Below are positions 45,870-57,560 of a stretch of 64,000 nucleotides of DNA, piece by piece. A program made the translations under genes and the position numbers. This DNA is from Mercurialis annua (Eukaryota; Streptophyta; Magnoliopsida; Malpighiales; Euphorbiaceae). The first letter of the stretch is position 1, and each line of letters starts with the position of its first letter. The stretch lies in the NCBI RefSeq assembly GCF_937616625.2, contig NC_065574.1, forward strand, positions 10,232,501 through 10,296,500, in the 5' to 3' direction. The notes under the pieces are model-generated. The model saw only the letters and a list, made by a program, of their open reading frames with translations, was not told the origin of the DNA and made no database searches.

Positions 45870-47412
45870 GGCAACGACATCTAACACAACGGGAGGTAGA
45901 TCATATCCATAGTGAAACTTTTCATGAATGGTTTAAAAAAACAATAAGTATTCTACAATCTAAGGTATTATGGTTTAAAACTTATTTTAGTAGTTTAATC
46001 TAATGCTATTACAATTTTTTTAAAATTTAATCAGGTCCAGTCTAAAAGTATTAATGATGGAAAAATTACAAATGAGACTAGAGCACTTTCTATCAGTCCG
46101 AATTATATTGCACGAAGATTTAAAGCATTTGACCTAAATACTAGATATAAGTGTTGAACAAAAGAGTATGAAAAGGACTTGAGTATTCAAAACAGTGGAG
46201 TTATGGTAGTTGCAAAAATACAAAGCTATGCGAGTGCTAGTGATACGCGACTAGTGTTGGATGATCTCGCTTACTATGGTGTATTGCCTGATATTGTGAA
46301 GTTGAATTATTATAATGCATTTAAGATCATCTTGTTTAAATGCAATTGAATTATTGTGAGTCTGTTAACACGAATTGCTTATCCTGAAATTAGAAAATAA
46401 GAAAATATGCACAAACGTCAATTTATTGAATTTAATCAAAAAACGAATACAATCTCTTTGGGGTAATTTCTACACGTGTAGAAATTAAATCCTTTGATGC
46501 TTTCCTTCAATATTTGTGGATCAAGGGCTTATGAAGCTTGTTCTTGAATCCGTTGTAGAATCTCCTTCGATTTGGTGAAGAAAATTGTTGAACCGTTGAC
46601 GAGTGATGAACACGCCGTATGAAGATTTAATTTAAAGACTTGATTTGATATAATGTCACTTGGTTGAATCCTCGACGGGTGATTAACACGACGTATGAAG
46701 GTTCGAATATGGAGACTTGATTTGATGTAGTCGCTTGAAGAAATTATGCAGAGCTTTTATGTTGCTTTGTTTGCAGAATTCCGGCGATTAGAGGGTGATG
46801 TGTGTGTGTAGTCGCTTGAAGAAATTATGCAGAGCATCTATGTTGCTTTGTTTGCAGAATTCCCGCGGTTAGAGAATTATGTGTATCTCCTTGTTTTTGT
46901 GAAGACACTTCTATTATAGGATTGTAGAGAATTGTATTTATACACATATCTCTATACTTGAAAAGAATAATTAATTTATTCTAATTAGTTAAATGAGAAT
47001 ATTCATTTAATTAATAGAAAAATAGCATATTCTTATAATATTAGGCAAGTGTAATTTGTTAACTTACCCAATTGATTTATTTAATATTATCTAGATTTTA
47101 TTTAATAATTAATTTTTTAATTATTAAATATATATGAAAGCCCAATAATACCAAGTCTGATTTATTTTATGAGCCCAAAATTTATGAGTCAACAGAGTCA
47201 AAGAAGAGGAAAGAAGCAAGATGAGTCCGAATGTATTCTTGTTAACTTTTCTCATTTGATACATACATGTGATCTTTTGAGTGATGGACCTTTTATATTT
47301 GTCTCTCAAGCTGAACAAGATATTTTAATCCAAGATCGCAGCGATCATGAGTAGTTTATTCCTGTTCCAATAAAGTCTAGGGACAATTTTGATTTGAAAA
47401 ATTTTGCTGACT
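45870..47412 (+). pseudogene. CACTA (En/Spm) transposon protein fragment, DUF4216 region
   Basis: C-terminal part of a plant CACTA protein. Features: HSETFHEWFKKTI; a 70-bp GT-AG intron at 45965-46034; LSISPNYIARRFKAFDLNTR; the DUF4216 hallmarks QNSGVMVVAKIQSYASASDT and YYGVLPDIVKLNYY...LFKCN; then, after the solo LTR, ECILVNFSHLIHTCDLLSDG and FIFVSQAEQDI. The two parts are in frame with each other once the LTR and one copy of its 5-bp duplication are ignored, so the insertion split one exon. Stop codons: TGA at about 46156, TGA where the family has Trp after LFKCN (about 46347), and TAG at 47352-47354. The N-terminal catalytic part is absent. Confidence 0.85.
46363..47194 (-). mobile_element. 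Solo LTR, 832 bp, inserted in the CACTA pseudogene
   Basis: The plus strand begins TGTTAACACG and ends TGAGTCAACA (TG...CA), flanked by GAGTC on both sides (46358-46362 and 47195-47199). No internal region, so it arose by LTR-LTR recombination. Transcription-type order (AT-rich U3, then GCAATTCGTGTTAACA at the end) suggests minus orientation. It contains a duplicated segment, TAGTCGCTTGAAGAAATTAT at about 46729 and 46809. Confidence 0.9.
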
Positions 47413-48096
47413 TGGACACCCGATAGGAGTGTAACGTATCATGCCACGTCAGCAAAAATGCCACTAATAATTTGCCGATGTTGTTTTGGAAAAGAAACGA
47501 AAAGTGATGCCCGAAATTAACACGTTTTAAAGGTTGTGTTAACTTTGAGATTTTGTGTAAAAGTGATGATTTTATATGTAATTAACTCTTAATTTTATTC
47601 TAAGTACATGCACAAAACCAAAAAAAGAATATACATGTGAGATTGATTTTATTAATTAGTATGTTTAATGTCTAATACACCCACTAATCATATTTTTGTA
47701 CCAGTCTTGTTATTTGTAGATGTTCTAATTATCTAGAATTAAATTAGGTGATTAATATCATTTAGTTAATTGACAATGCAAAATTTGAATTCATAACCTG
47801 TTAGCATATTCATACAAACAAACTGTACAAACACGGTTAGAGATATTTTAGACCTCATTGTCAGATCTTTGATATGAAGATTGTTTGAAAATGCAGACAA
47901 AACAACAGTTGAAACTTCTGGAAAAATAGTCATGAACCTTAGAGACTGTTTATCAGCAACTTTAAATTTTCAAATCCATTTAAAAAGTGGTCGGTTTAGT
48001 TAGCTAATGGTAAAAACCAAATCAAAATTTTAAATCATACTTTTTCATTATCTATTCCCAAATTAATTGATCAGCTCAATTTTTATTCACCCCTCT
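47413..48096. other. Intergenic DNA
   Basis: No gene recognised. Confidence 0.3.
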
Positions 48097-48717
48097 AGGG
48101 ATGACAATGAGGAGGCTGGGTGGAGACGGGAAAGCCATTTCCATCCCTATCCCTGTGTATATGGAGAATCTCCGTCCCCATGCATTTAATTACCTATCCC
48201 CATGAATTTTCCATTTTCATGGGATCCCCATTTTTCGTAAAATTTAACATAAATTTATAAATAATTTTATTGTTTTCTTAAAATATCTGAAATTTTTTTG
48301 ATTATAGAAAATACTACTACTTTTTATGACATAGTATATTTATAACTAAATATATACTTATAAAAGAATTATAAATAATTATTTAAAATTATAAATAATA
48401 TATTAAAAATTATAATATAACATAAATATAAACCGGATCTCTATGGAAACGGGATCCCCATGGAGTGGAGATCATACCCCTCGTCCCCTTCCCATCTCCA
48501 TGGATGGAAAATCATTTTTTCTCATTCCCATATTCATAGGGGTAATTTTTTTGATAATTGGGGGAGGGGGAGCGCTTGTGGGAGGAATCGAACCCACGAC
48601 CTAACAGTTTGCTGCTCAGCGCTTATATCATTTGAGTTACAGCTCATCGGTAATTGATGGGGTTTTCTGTCCCATTAAGGATGGAGAACGGAAAATTTAC
48701 ACTCCATTGCCATCCCT
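48097..48717. mobile_element. Non-autonomous hAT-like element carrying a SINE
   Basis: Ends AGGGATGACAATG and the inverse of AGGGATGGCAATGG. The interior is made of ATCCCCATGGAG-type repeats, typical of a widespread plant hAT MITE group. No clean 8-bp duplication was found, although CACCCCT and ACCCCCT lie near the two ends. About 520 bp without the inserted SINE. Confidence 0.7.
48548..48648 (-). mobile_element. tRNA-derived SINE, 7-bp TSD
   Basis: The minus strand starts GATGAGCTGTAACTCAAATG (A-box region), has GTGGGTTCGATTCCTCCCAC (B box in a tRNA-like T arm), and ends CCCCCAATTATCAAAAAAA. GGTAATT flanks both sides (48541-48547 and 48649-48655). Removing it restores a continuous CATAGGGGTAATTGATGGGG in the hAT element. 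Same family as 15243-15330. Confidence 0.85.
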
Positions 48718-49270
48718 TGACCCCCTCCTTACAGGCTACAACAGTGAACGTTCTACGCTTTAAGTGTAAAAGTTGTTAGTTGTTGTGAAAATATAGTCAC
48801 ATTCTTTTTTAACTAATAGTCTTTTGCGTTTGTTAGAGATTTAAAAAGGGTTATTCACATAGGAAATGAAGCTCTAATTACATTTATCTCATTGACCTCT
48901 TCATCATTTTTAAGTGGAAGACCGGAAGTTCAGTACTTTTCTCTCTACTTGTTAATTATTTGTTTCAACAATTGACAATTGTTTTCCTTTAATTATTTCT
49001 TGTACTAAATTATATTTTTCACGACAGAATAAAAAAATACCTATAGTTTGTTTCATGTTAGGAAAGTTTAATCAGTTTAATTTGTTGTTCAAATCATTTA
49101 ATTTTGTTGTAGCTTATGTAAATGTTTAATATTCTTTCAACAATTTTTTTAAATATTTGGTGATATTAGTTAACTAATTTCTTATTTAACAAAAATAATA
49201 ATAACAAAATCAATAAACCATTTTCCCTTCAAAAGATAAAGAAAAATTGACACTCTTATAATAGTAATTG
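48718..49270. other. Spacer upstream of PMEI-like gene 2
   Basis: No gene recognised. Confidence 0.3.
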
Positions 49271-49306
49271 ACAACCTTGCATGCTTAACTATACCCCCTT
49301 TAAAAA
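49251..49306 (+). promoter_or_regulatory. Promoter block of PMEI-like gene 2
   Basis: CACTCTTATAATAGTAAT, then GACAACCTTGCATGCTTAAC and CCCCCTTTAAAAACC, about 105-160 bp before the ATG. Nearly the same order and spacing occur before gene 3. TTTAAAAA may act as TATA. Confidence 0.65.
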
Positions 49307-49411
49307 CCCTAATCATCTTTGTCTTCTTCAAGCATTCTTTCCTTTGCAATTAAGTCCTTAATTACATTCTAATTAATCAAAAATAGAAGAATTTATAACA
49401 CCCAAATAATA

Positions 49412-50077
49412 ATGAAGCTTAACATGTCAATTTTAGTATTCTTATTAATTTCTTTTCTTCTCTCATTCTCTACTGAGGCCACTTCCAAATTTGCTTTTGG
49501 CCCTTCATCAAATTCTCCATTTCCCATTATACATAAACAACCCTCTTCACATTTTCCATGTACATCATTATTTTCTCCTACTCATATTCCATCTAAATTA
49601 TCATTTTTCTTGAATCCTAAACTCAATTCTATTTGTGCTATTACTGAAAACCCTACGAAATGTGTTTCTTTAATTTCTCCGTGCTTAACCGGTCATGCAA
49701 CTAAATATTCAGCCCTAAACGCGGTCATACTATCACTATCGGGATCTGTAAAATTTACACTTTCCGCCGCTCTAAAATTGAGGAAGAGTAAACTTTTGTC
49801 GTTGGAGGTTCACGCTGCACTTGATACATCGATCGAAATTTATGGTAAAACCATTGAACACCTTAAACAAGCTACGATTGTGTTTAAAGCTGGGGATATC
49901 GATACCCTGAAAACTATATTTACTGCTTCCATAGTAAATTTTGGTAAATGTGATGAAGCTTTCCAACAACAGGGACTAACAAAAATTTGGCCATTGAAAA
50001 TGATCAATCGTAGTTTGGTACAATTGGCTGGATTTGGAGTGGACTTTTGTGAACAATTGATTATAAAAGTGCTCTAA
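49412..50077 (+). CDS. PMEI/invertase-inhibitor-like secreted protein 2
   Basis: Single exon, 221 residues. Signal peptide at residues 1-23 (MKLNMSILVFLLISFLLSFS), then a Ser/Pro-rich linker longer than in the paralogues. The first Cys pair of the fold is present (ICAITENPTKC), followed by CVSLISPC as in gene 1. The Cys3 position reads ALDTSIEIYGKTIEHL, with Ser in place of Cys, while Cys4 remains in NFGKCDEAFQQQGL. The second disulfide of the family therefore cannot form in the usual way. The frame is intact, so this is a diverged functional protein or a very recent loss. Upstream sequence is shared with gene 3, showing they duplicated together with their promoter. Confidence 0.82.
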   Translation: MKLNMSILVFLLISFLLSFSTEATSKFAFGPSSNSPFPIIHKQPSSHFPCTSLFSPTHIPSKLSFFLNPKLNSICAITENPTKCVSLISPCLTGHATKYSALNAVILSLSGSVKFTLSAALKLRKSKLLSLEVHAALDTSIEIYGKTIEHLKQATIVFKAGDIDTLKTIFTASIVNFGKCDEAFQQQGLTKIWPLKMINRSLVQLAGFGVDFCEQLIIKVL

Positions 50078-50359
50078 ATACTTGTCATAAAATTATGTTA
50101 CATTTATTTAATTAGTGATTTGATGGGTCATTTTCAAAATTATAATTGATATTGTTACAATTTATTGCTGTAACAATTTAAATAGTGGGTGATTTTCCAA
50201 ATAAAAATTAAAATAATTTGATTTTTATATCATTAAATCTTCTTTTTTATGAATATCATTAAATCTTTATCTCCGCCATTGTCATAGCTACATTGTGATT
50301 CAGTAAGAAAATTTGAGTGCTTGTTGATGGCCTCTGCATTTATTTATTTGGGATTGCGA
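50078..50359. other. 3' flank of PMEI-like gene 2
   Basis: Nothing recognised beyond the presumed 3' UTR. Confidence 0.3.
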
Positions 50360-50368
50360 TTCAAATTT

Positions 50369-51588
50369 GGCTTAATACATCTTTTAACCCCTAAACTATA
50401 CCACTTTATTCTCTGCGACATCTAAACTAATTTCATATTCCATTGGACCTTTTAATTATTTTTTTTGTTCTATTTAACCCCTCAACCTCAATTTTTTTGT
50501 CGATTTGACCCTTTTTTGTCCAACATGGCAAAAACGCGTGTTTTCAAACGCTTGAAGCGCGTGAATGATAATAAAAATGCATTAATTGTTCTATTTAACC
50601 CCTGAACTATATTATTTTGTTCTATTTGACCCCTGAACTATTTTATTTTTCTATTGCACATTTAAACTTTTAATTTTAACCCATTTAATCTCCTCGAAAA
50701 TACAATTATTTAATTTTCAATCACATTATGTCTAGCATGAATGCTTAGATGCATATAAATTAATTTATATTCAATGACATATAATTTTTAAAATAATAAA
50801 TTTATTTTAAATTTTAATAATATTTTTATAAATTATTGATGCCAATATAAATAAATAAAAAGTAAAAAAATGAAAAATATTTGATGATATTAAATAAAAA
50901 ATAGTCAAATAATTATATGATATAACATCTTATACGTGTAAACATTTGTTTACATTTCAATAATAATAAAAAGAGTTTCTCCATTTTTAACGATATTATA
51001 AAATACATATATTTACTATACTTTGATGATATTAAATGAAGGTTCAATTGTTTAAAAAATTACTATTTTTAATGTGTTTTACAAATTTAACACAAATTTC
51101 CAAATTAAAAAAATTTAAGATACCAACTTTTAATTTTTTGCAATTTTAAACTTTTCAAACCAAGGCTAATTTTTTTAAATTTTAGTTAAAATTGCAAACA
51201 TACTAAATATTATGACTAAAATAATTAAGCCTTAAATGATTTTCAAATAATATACAAAATATGTCAGTTTTTATTTTAAATATAAGAAATATATTTATGT
51301 GTAATGTATTTTTTGACCCCTAAACTTTATTCTTTTATTCCTTTTGACCTCTAAACTAATTTCATATTCCATTGAACTCCTTAACTATTTTTTTTGTTCT
51401 ATTAACGCCATGTCAGCAAAGCCATGTCAGCAATTTTATCCACGTCAGCGCGCGTTGTGCGCACGTTTCAAATGAGGGGTTAAATAGAATAAAAAAAATA
51501 GTTAAGAGGTTTAATGGAATACCAAATTAGTTTAGAGGTCGCAGAGAATAAAATGGTATAGTTTAGGGGTCAAAAAATGTATTAAGCC
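50369..51588. mobile_element. Mutator-type element, 1.2 kb, 9-bp TSD
   Basis: TTCAAATTT flanks both sides (50360-50368 and 51589-51597). Inverted ends GGCTTAATACAT-TTTT-ACCCC extend about 120 bp at high similarity, including CTAAACTATACCA and TTATTCTCTGCGAC. A further copy of the terminal sequence in left-end orientation lies inside at about 51302-51410, so the right 290 bp looks like a smaller element of its own. No coding sequence. Confidence 0.88.
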
Positions 51589-51597
51589 TTCAAATTT

Positions 51598-52510
51598 CAC
51601 TAGAATCTATATGTCAGTCACATGCATGTTACACTAAGCAACAATTATTGTATTATAATTATATGCAGTCCATGATCATATAAATGCTTATAGAAAGTGT
51701 TGGTATATGGATCAGATGGCTCATGCATGACGGTTTGGCCCGAACTCAATTGAATATATAGGTTAATTTGCATGCATGAAAGGTTGCAATTTCATAAAAA
51801 ATGATAACTTAATGAAAATTACATCTAGTTGTGACATTCATTATTTGCTTATATATATGTATTGATATTACATGGATAATTAATTTTTAAATCTAAAATA
51901 AATCTCTGCACGAGAAGTACATTAGGTGGTGAACATAAGTATTGTGAAAATACTTAAGACTTAATGTGATTATTAATATAACTTGTGAAATCAACAAAAG
52001 GTATGTCTACAATGATTCTATTTAATTTCCGTATATTGCAACATAGTATCACATCTTGGATATTGGATTTCTGGATATTTCCATACTTGATTGATTGAAA
52101 TTCATGATATTTGAAAAATGAATTTTTTATATTGAATGCATCATAATTTTTCATACTTTGTATGAAATTTAAATGTCCAAAATTTTGTGTTTTAGATATA
52201 TAACTTATACATTTTTAAAGAATGTACCTCAAGCTTTAAAATGATATAAAGAATACGGAATTTGAATTAGTATAGAGAAAGTTATGATTATTCAAAGTTG
52301 GAAAGTTAAAAACACAATGCTGGAATTTTAATTTTTTGTGGATTTTGTAAAATTTTGGCATGATTTTTGAACTGCATTTATGACATAAAAAGCATATGAA
52401 ACCAATTTGTATAATGAGAGTTATGAATTTTTAAATATGCCTTCATGAAATACAAAATTTGAAAAACTATTCAGATTAGGGGTGTGATGATTGAATATGA
52501 AGTGCAAGTT
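51598..52510. other. AT-rich intergenic DNA
   Basis: No gene recognised. Confidence 0.3.
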
Positions 52511-53803
52511 TGAGATTCACATACCCATCTAATGATGTCAGAATTAAAATCCGATAGAATTGTTGAATTTAGAATAGCCACAAAAGAGGGGTAGTAAAAT
52601 TTTCGGACACTTAAAATGAGAGGATGATGGCGCGTGTAAGCCCAATTGGGCAAGCACAAGCCTCACGCGCAGGGACAGCGCGCGCAAAGTGTTTCGGGTG
52701 TCCAAATAATTTATAAACGTTTCAAATAGTTTACAAAGAATTTTAAGAGTTTCAAAAAAAAAAAAAAAAACAGTTGCAAACATCTTAGAAAAATCCAGAA
52801 ACAGTTTACAAAAGTTTCAAAACAGTTTACAAAGGTTCAAACAATTTAAAACAGTTTCTAAAAACCGTTACAAACATTTCATACAAAAATTAAATTAGTT
52901 ATAAAAATAGTTTCAAACAATTTATAAAGGTCTCAAACAATTTATAAATATTTCAAACAATTTATAACAATTTCTAAAAGCAGTTTACTATGGTTTTAAA
53001 CGTATGAACAAAGTCGTCAATAAAAATTCATAATTAATAGTAAAAAAATCAAAAGAGGAATAAGAAAATCCAGAATAAGAGGATATGATGGTGGGAATGG
53101 CGGAACTTTCCGTTGCTTTAAATCTTTTGAGACGAATACGATCGATTTTTTCATCGGCTATTTCTGATTTGTTTCAAATTTTTGATTGTTTTATATTATA
53201 AATCAAAAATTTTAGATAAATTATAGAAATTGTTTGCTAAGAAATCCCATTAAAATGGACAAAAACCAAAGAAAAAAAAATTCCAAAGAAAGGAGAAGAG
53301 AAAGAAAGAGAAGAAGAAGAAAGAAAAGAGAAAAGAGAAAAAAACAAGAAAAAAGGAAAATAAGGTGTACATGTATTTTAAAGAGAGAAATACAAATATT
53401 AATAAATTAAATTTAGTTGAGAGTACAATTAAAAAAAATAAAAACATAAGGTTTATATATAAATTGTTAAAATGAAATATTCATAATAAATAAGTTAAAA
53501 AAAGAAGTCTTTTTTGTAATTTTTTCTAATTTTTCTATTTTTTGTTGGGGCTTCCCCCTCAAAGTACAATCCACCGAGATACTATGTTGTGAGTGATAGA
53601 TGTCTAGTAGAATGACTTTTAAAATGTAGTTCACAAAACAATAATCACTATAATCAATAAATCATCAAATGATGTAAAAATATTTATAGAGTAAGATAGA
53701 AAACAAAGTTTATAATAATATAATGTAAGCATAGAATAGATAAATAGTGAAATCAAAAGTTAACTAAAATAAGTAACTTCCATCTCAAGTGTAGTCATTG
53801 CCA
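52511..53803 (+). repeat. Direct duplication, copy 1 (TTTCAAACAGTT family)
   Basis: Starts TGAGATTCACATACCCATC and ends in AAGTAACTTCCATCTCAAGTG. Contains CCTCACGCGCAGGGACAGCG, an array of GTTTCAAACAGTTTACAAA-like units (about 52715-53010), a TTGAGACGAATACGATCGAT block and a long GAAGAA purine tract. The adjacent 53804-55057 is a second copy in the same order. Confidence 0.88.
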
Positions 53804-55057
53804 TGAGATTCACACACCCATTTAATGGTGTTAGAATTCAAATCTGATTAAACCGTTGAATTTAGAATAGCCACAAAAGAGAGGTAGAAAAATTTTCGGA
53901 CACTGAAAATGAGAGCGCATGTAAGCTTATTTGGGCAAGAACAAGCCTCACGCACAGGGACAGCGCGTGACGACGCGTGCAAAGTGTTTCCGGTGTTCAA
54001 ACAGTTTATAAACGTTTCAAATAGTTTACAAATTTTTTAAAGAGTTTCAAAAAAATAAAAACAGTTGCAAGCAACTTACAAAAATTCAGAAACAGTTTAC
54101 AAAAGTTTCAAACAGTTGACAAAGGTTTCAAACAGTTTAAAACAGTTTCTAAAAGCCGTTTCAAACATTTCATACAATAATTAATTTAGTTATATAAACA
54201 GTTTCAAACGGTTTATAAATGTTTTAAACAATTTATAAGGATTTCTAAAAGCAGTTTACTATGGTTTTAAACGTATGAACAATATCGTCAATAAAAATTG
54301 ACAATTAATAGATAAAAAAATAGAAAGAGGAAGAAGGAAATCCATAATAAGAGGTGATGGGAATGGCGGAATATTCCGTTGCTTCAAATCTTTTGAGACG
54401 AATACTCTCGATTTTTTCATCAGTGGTTTTGTTTCATATTTTTGATTGTTTTGTGCTATAGATCGAAAATATTAGATAAATTATAGAAAATTTTGCTAAA
54501 AAATTCCATTGAAATGATAAAAAACGAAGAAAAAAAAATTTTCAGAGAAATGAGAAGATAAAGAAAGAGAAGAAGAAGAAGAAAGAAAAGAGAATAGAGA
54601 AAAAAAAAGAAAAAAAAGGTGTACATGTATTTTAAATAACAGAAATAAAAATGTTAATAAATTAAATTTAGTTGAGAGTACAACTGTACAACTAAAAAGA
54701 ATAAAAACATGAGGTTTATAAATAAATTTTCAAAATGAGGTATTCATAACAAATAAGTTAGAAAAAGGTATTTTTTGTAAATTTTTATAGTTTATTCTAT
54801 TTTTTATTGGACCTTCCCCCTCAAAAATACAATCCACGGAGATACGATGTTGTGAATGATGATTTCTATTAGAATGACTTTTAAAATGTAGTTCACAGAA
54901 AAAATAATCACTATAATCATCAAATGATATAAGGATATATATAGAGTAAGATAGAAAACAAAGTTTATAATAATGTAATGTAAGCATAGAATCGATAAAA
55001 TAGTGAAATCAAAAGGTAACTAAAATAAGTAACTTCCATCTCAAGTGTAGTCATTCC
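53804..55057 (+). repeat. Direct duplication, copy 2
   Basis: Same landmarks in the same order as copy 1, with scattered substitutions and small indels. The junction TAGTCATTG-CCA|TGAGATTCAC joins the end of copy 1 to the start of copy 2. Confidence 0.88.
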
Positions 55058-55079
55058 CAAAATACATTGTCGGGACCAT

Positions 55080-56520
55080 GATAGGTGCATTTTACACCTA
55101 TGTTTAGGAGTTGTTTTCGCTTGCTTTTAGTATACTTTGAAGCGCTTTTTCCCCATTAAGGTGTACTTATTATGTGTATTAGCGTTTCAGGTAAAATGAA
55201 ACAATGTGAATTGTTTTGGGCTTAAAGAAGGAAGAAATCAAGTATCGGAATAGGAGCAAGTTGAAAGAGTAAAGAAACGAGCGAGAATTGGGCATTTAAA
55301 GGAAGGGCTCGATCGAGCCCTTCACTTATGAAGGAAGGCTCGATCGAGCCCTATGAAGAAATGTGTCCAGAGAATTCTAGAAGGCTAAGGCTCAATCGAG
55401 CCCTCACACTTAAGTGGATGGCTCGATCGAGCCCCTAAGAAAGAAGCTCAGAATTTGAATTTCGAGACAAGACAAAACTCAAGGGCTCAATTTCCATTTT
55501 AGCCCAACACTCCTTAGAAGGGTGTCCTTTGTTTACCTCATTTGTAACCTGTATAAATAGCACCTTATTTTTAGGGTATAGAGAGTTGTAGACATTTTGA
55601 CTGTTCACTAGTTTTTACCTCTTTTAAATTAGCTACCATCTTCTTAGAGATTCCTCCATTGTTGGAGCTTGATTGAAAGTTTTATTTGCTTTGTGAGAAC
55701 AAGATCTTCATTTTATTACAAGCTTATTTATTGTGAATCTTTATTATCTTTATGGTTGTTTGTTCTACTTATTTAATTAAGATAATTCTTCTTACTTGAA
55801 TGTTCTACTTTTCTTATTCCTCAATTGCTTGTGTTAATTTAAGTATGAGTGGCTAAACCCCCTTGTTAGGGGGTTGGTATGATAACTTAGGGTTTTATTG
55901 ATTGGTTGGTTCTTAGTGTTGTATGTCTATGTTTCAATCCTATTGCTTATTACTTGATTAGGATTAGCTACCTTAATCATGTTTAGAGTTTGATTGATAC
56001 ACCGAGAGGTGGTTGATTAGGTTGACTAATAGGATTGAAAATCTAGATTTTAGAGCACCACGAGAGTGGGTTTGAACCTAGGTGGCCCTAGAGTGGATTG
56101 ATTAATCGTAAGTTAATAATTTAGTTTTGCCTTGTAATACGAGAGTGAGCTTGGTATTGATTAGATGATTAGATAGCGGTTTTGGCATTCCTTGAGGCCC
56201 GAGAGAGCGGGGATGACGTTTTAGGCCTCACTCGGCCCTTAGTAACTTCCACTTTGATCAACCATGAAATGCATAACCTAGGTTGGATTACCAATCCCTT
56301 GACGTTTCCCTTTTATTGATTTGAAATCTTGATAATTAGTGTTTCTTTATTGTTAATTGCAATTTCGTGCTTCGTAGAATTCTTAATTAGTAATTGGATA
56401 CTTGAAACTTCAACTATTTGTGTTTCGCTAAACGAATTAAATCATAACTAAAATTCATTCTCATTAATTGCTCCTAATCCACTCCTTGAGGGTTCGATCT
56501 CGTATTTACCGAGTATTACG
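55080..56520 (+). repeat. LTR-retrotransposon-like repeat with GCTCGATCGAGC palindromes
   Basis: Begins TGATAGGTGCATTTTACACC. A perfect palindrome GGGCTCGATCGAGCCC at 55305 and three near copies at 55337, 55389 and 55420 lie in the first 360 bp. TATAAATAGC at about 55553 is a good TATA box. The later part has the layout of 9001-9740 in the other orientation. No coding region; probably an LTR plus leader, or a solo remnant. Confidence 0.55.
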
Positions 56521-56570
56521 AGTTGAGTTTATTCTCAACAGACCAAGGCGCACGCCGGATATTAAAAGCT

Positions 56571-57560
56571 TTATGCATTAAATCCTCCAAGATTACAATT
56601 AGCAATCACATATCGTGCCAATACTCGCTCGAAGCTTTCAGAAGGCTGAAGGATTTGACTTTGCCGTCCAGGGGTACGTCGAGTGAAACCGAAGCCGACC
56701 AGCATGTCGTAATCACCACCTACAATTCCACCACCATTTGGTAGAAGAGCCGTTAAATATGGAGGTGGACGCGAAGCAGTATACAATAGGCTCTCCCACT
56801 TCCTGCACTCCCATTTAGAAACAAATATATTTTTCCAATTCGACGTGCGCCTTTGTCCCGGCAACAATCCGAAGTCCTCTTCATATTTTTGCTTCCACAA
56901 ATCACTGTTAGAACATAAGTATTGCATCTCTTTTCAAACACATGCTGCTCTAGCAATATCATCACCGGGAATGGACTCCAAAATCTTGAGTTTTACATCA
57001 GCTGGCAAAAACATCAAGCACGGTGGAAGATCCAAACCAGTCTTTTCACAAAGATCGATTAATAACGGCAAAGCAAGCTGATCTTTCACAGTTTTCCACA
57101 GCTTAAAAACAACATTTTCATTATACGAATCACATTCATAAACGCTATCACTCTTTTCCCAATTAGCCCAAATCGAACCAATAACCGGTTATCCAAACAA
57201 GATTTATACACAGAAGACTGACTCATAGACAACGACCCATACACATTAACAAACTGGCCTAAAGTTTGAAACTTCAAAACAACCAACTGATCAGTAACGT
57301 TATCATTAGCTAAAAGTTGAGGAACTGTGTAACATACCGAAGTAGTAAAGTTCATCAGAGGCTGCTCTTGAAGAATATGGAAAAGATCAACCCGTAAACC
57401 CGATGCCAAATCGAACCCAACAAAACCAGATTCCAAAAAAACAGCATGAATTGCTACAAAAAAAGCTTATTATCACTAAAATCATCACCAAATTTTTCAT
57501 ATCTCAGCACCCTTTTCAAGAAACCCGGCTCAGAAAAACCCTTCTCAACCATATCAACAT
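56571..57560 (-). pseudogene. SKIP22: F-box protein SKIP22-like, degenerate
   Basis: Minus-strand remains of a SKIP22-type F-box protein (SCF ubiquitin-ligase substrate adaptor). Recognisable parts: FLKRVLRYEKFGDDFSDNK; ESGFVGFDLASGLRVDLFH; LVVLKFQTLGQFVNVYGSL; the F-box KTGLDLPPCLMFLPADVKL followed by KILESIPGDDIARAACV; LCSNSDLWKQKYEEDFGLL; GGIVGGDYDML; and the C-terminus NCNLGGFNA. Damage: a one-base loss in a T-run near 57463, a frameshift near 57190, and a stop after RAACV at about 56937. The N-terminal ubiquitin-like part is absent and no introns are visible in the remaining 1 kb. It abuts an RNase H fragment on the same strand. Confidence 0.8.
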
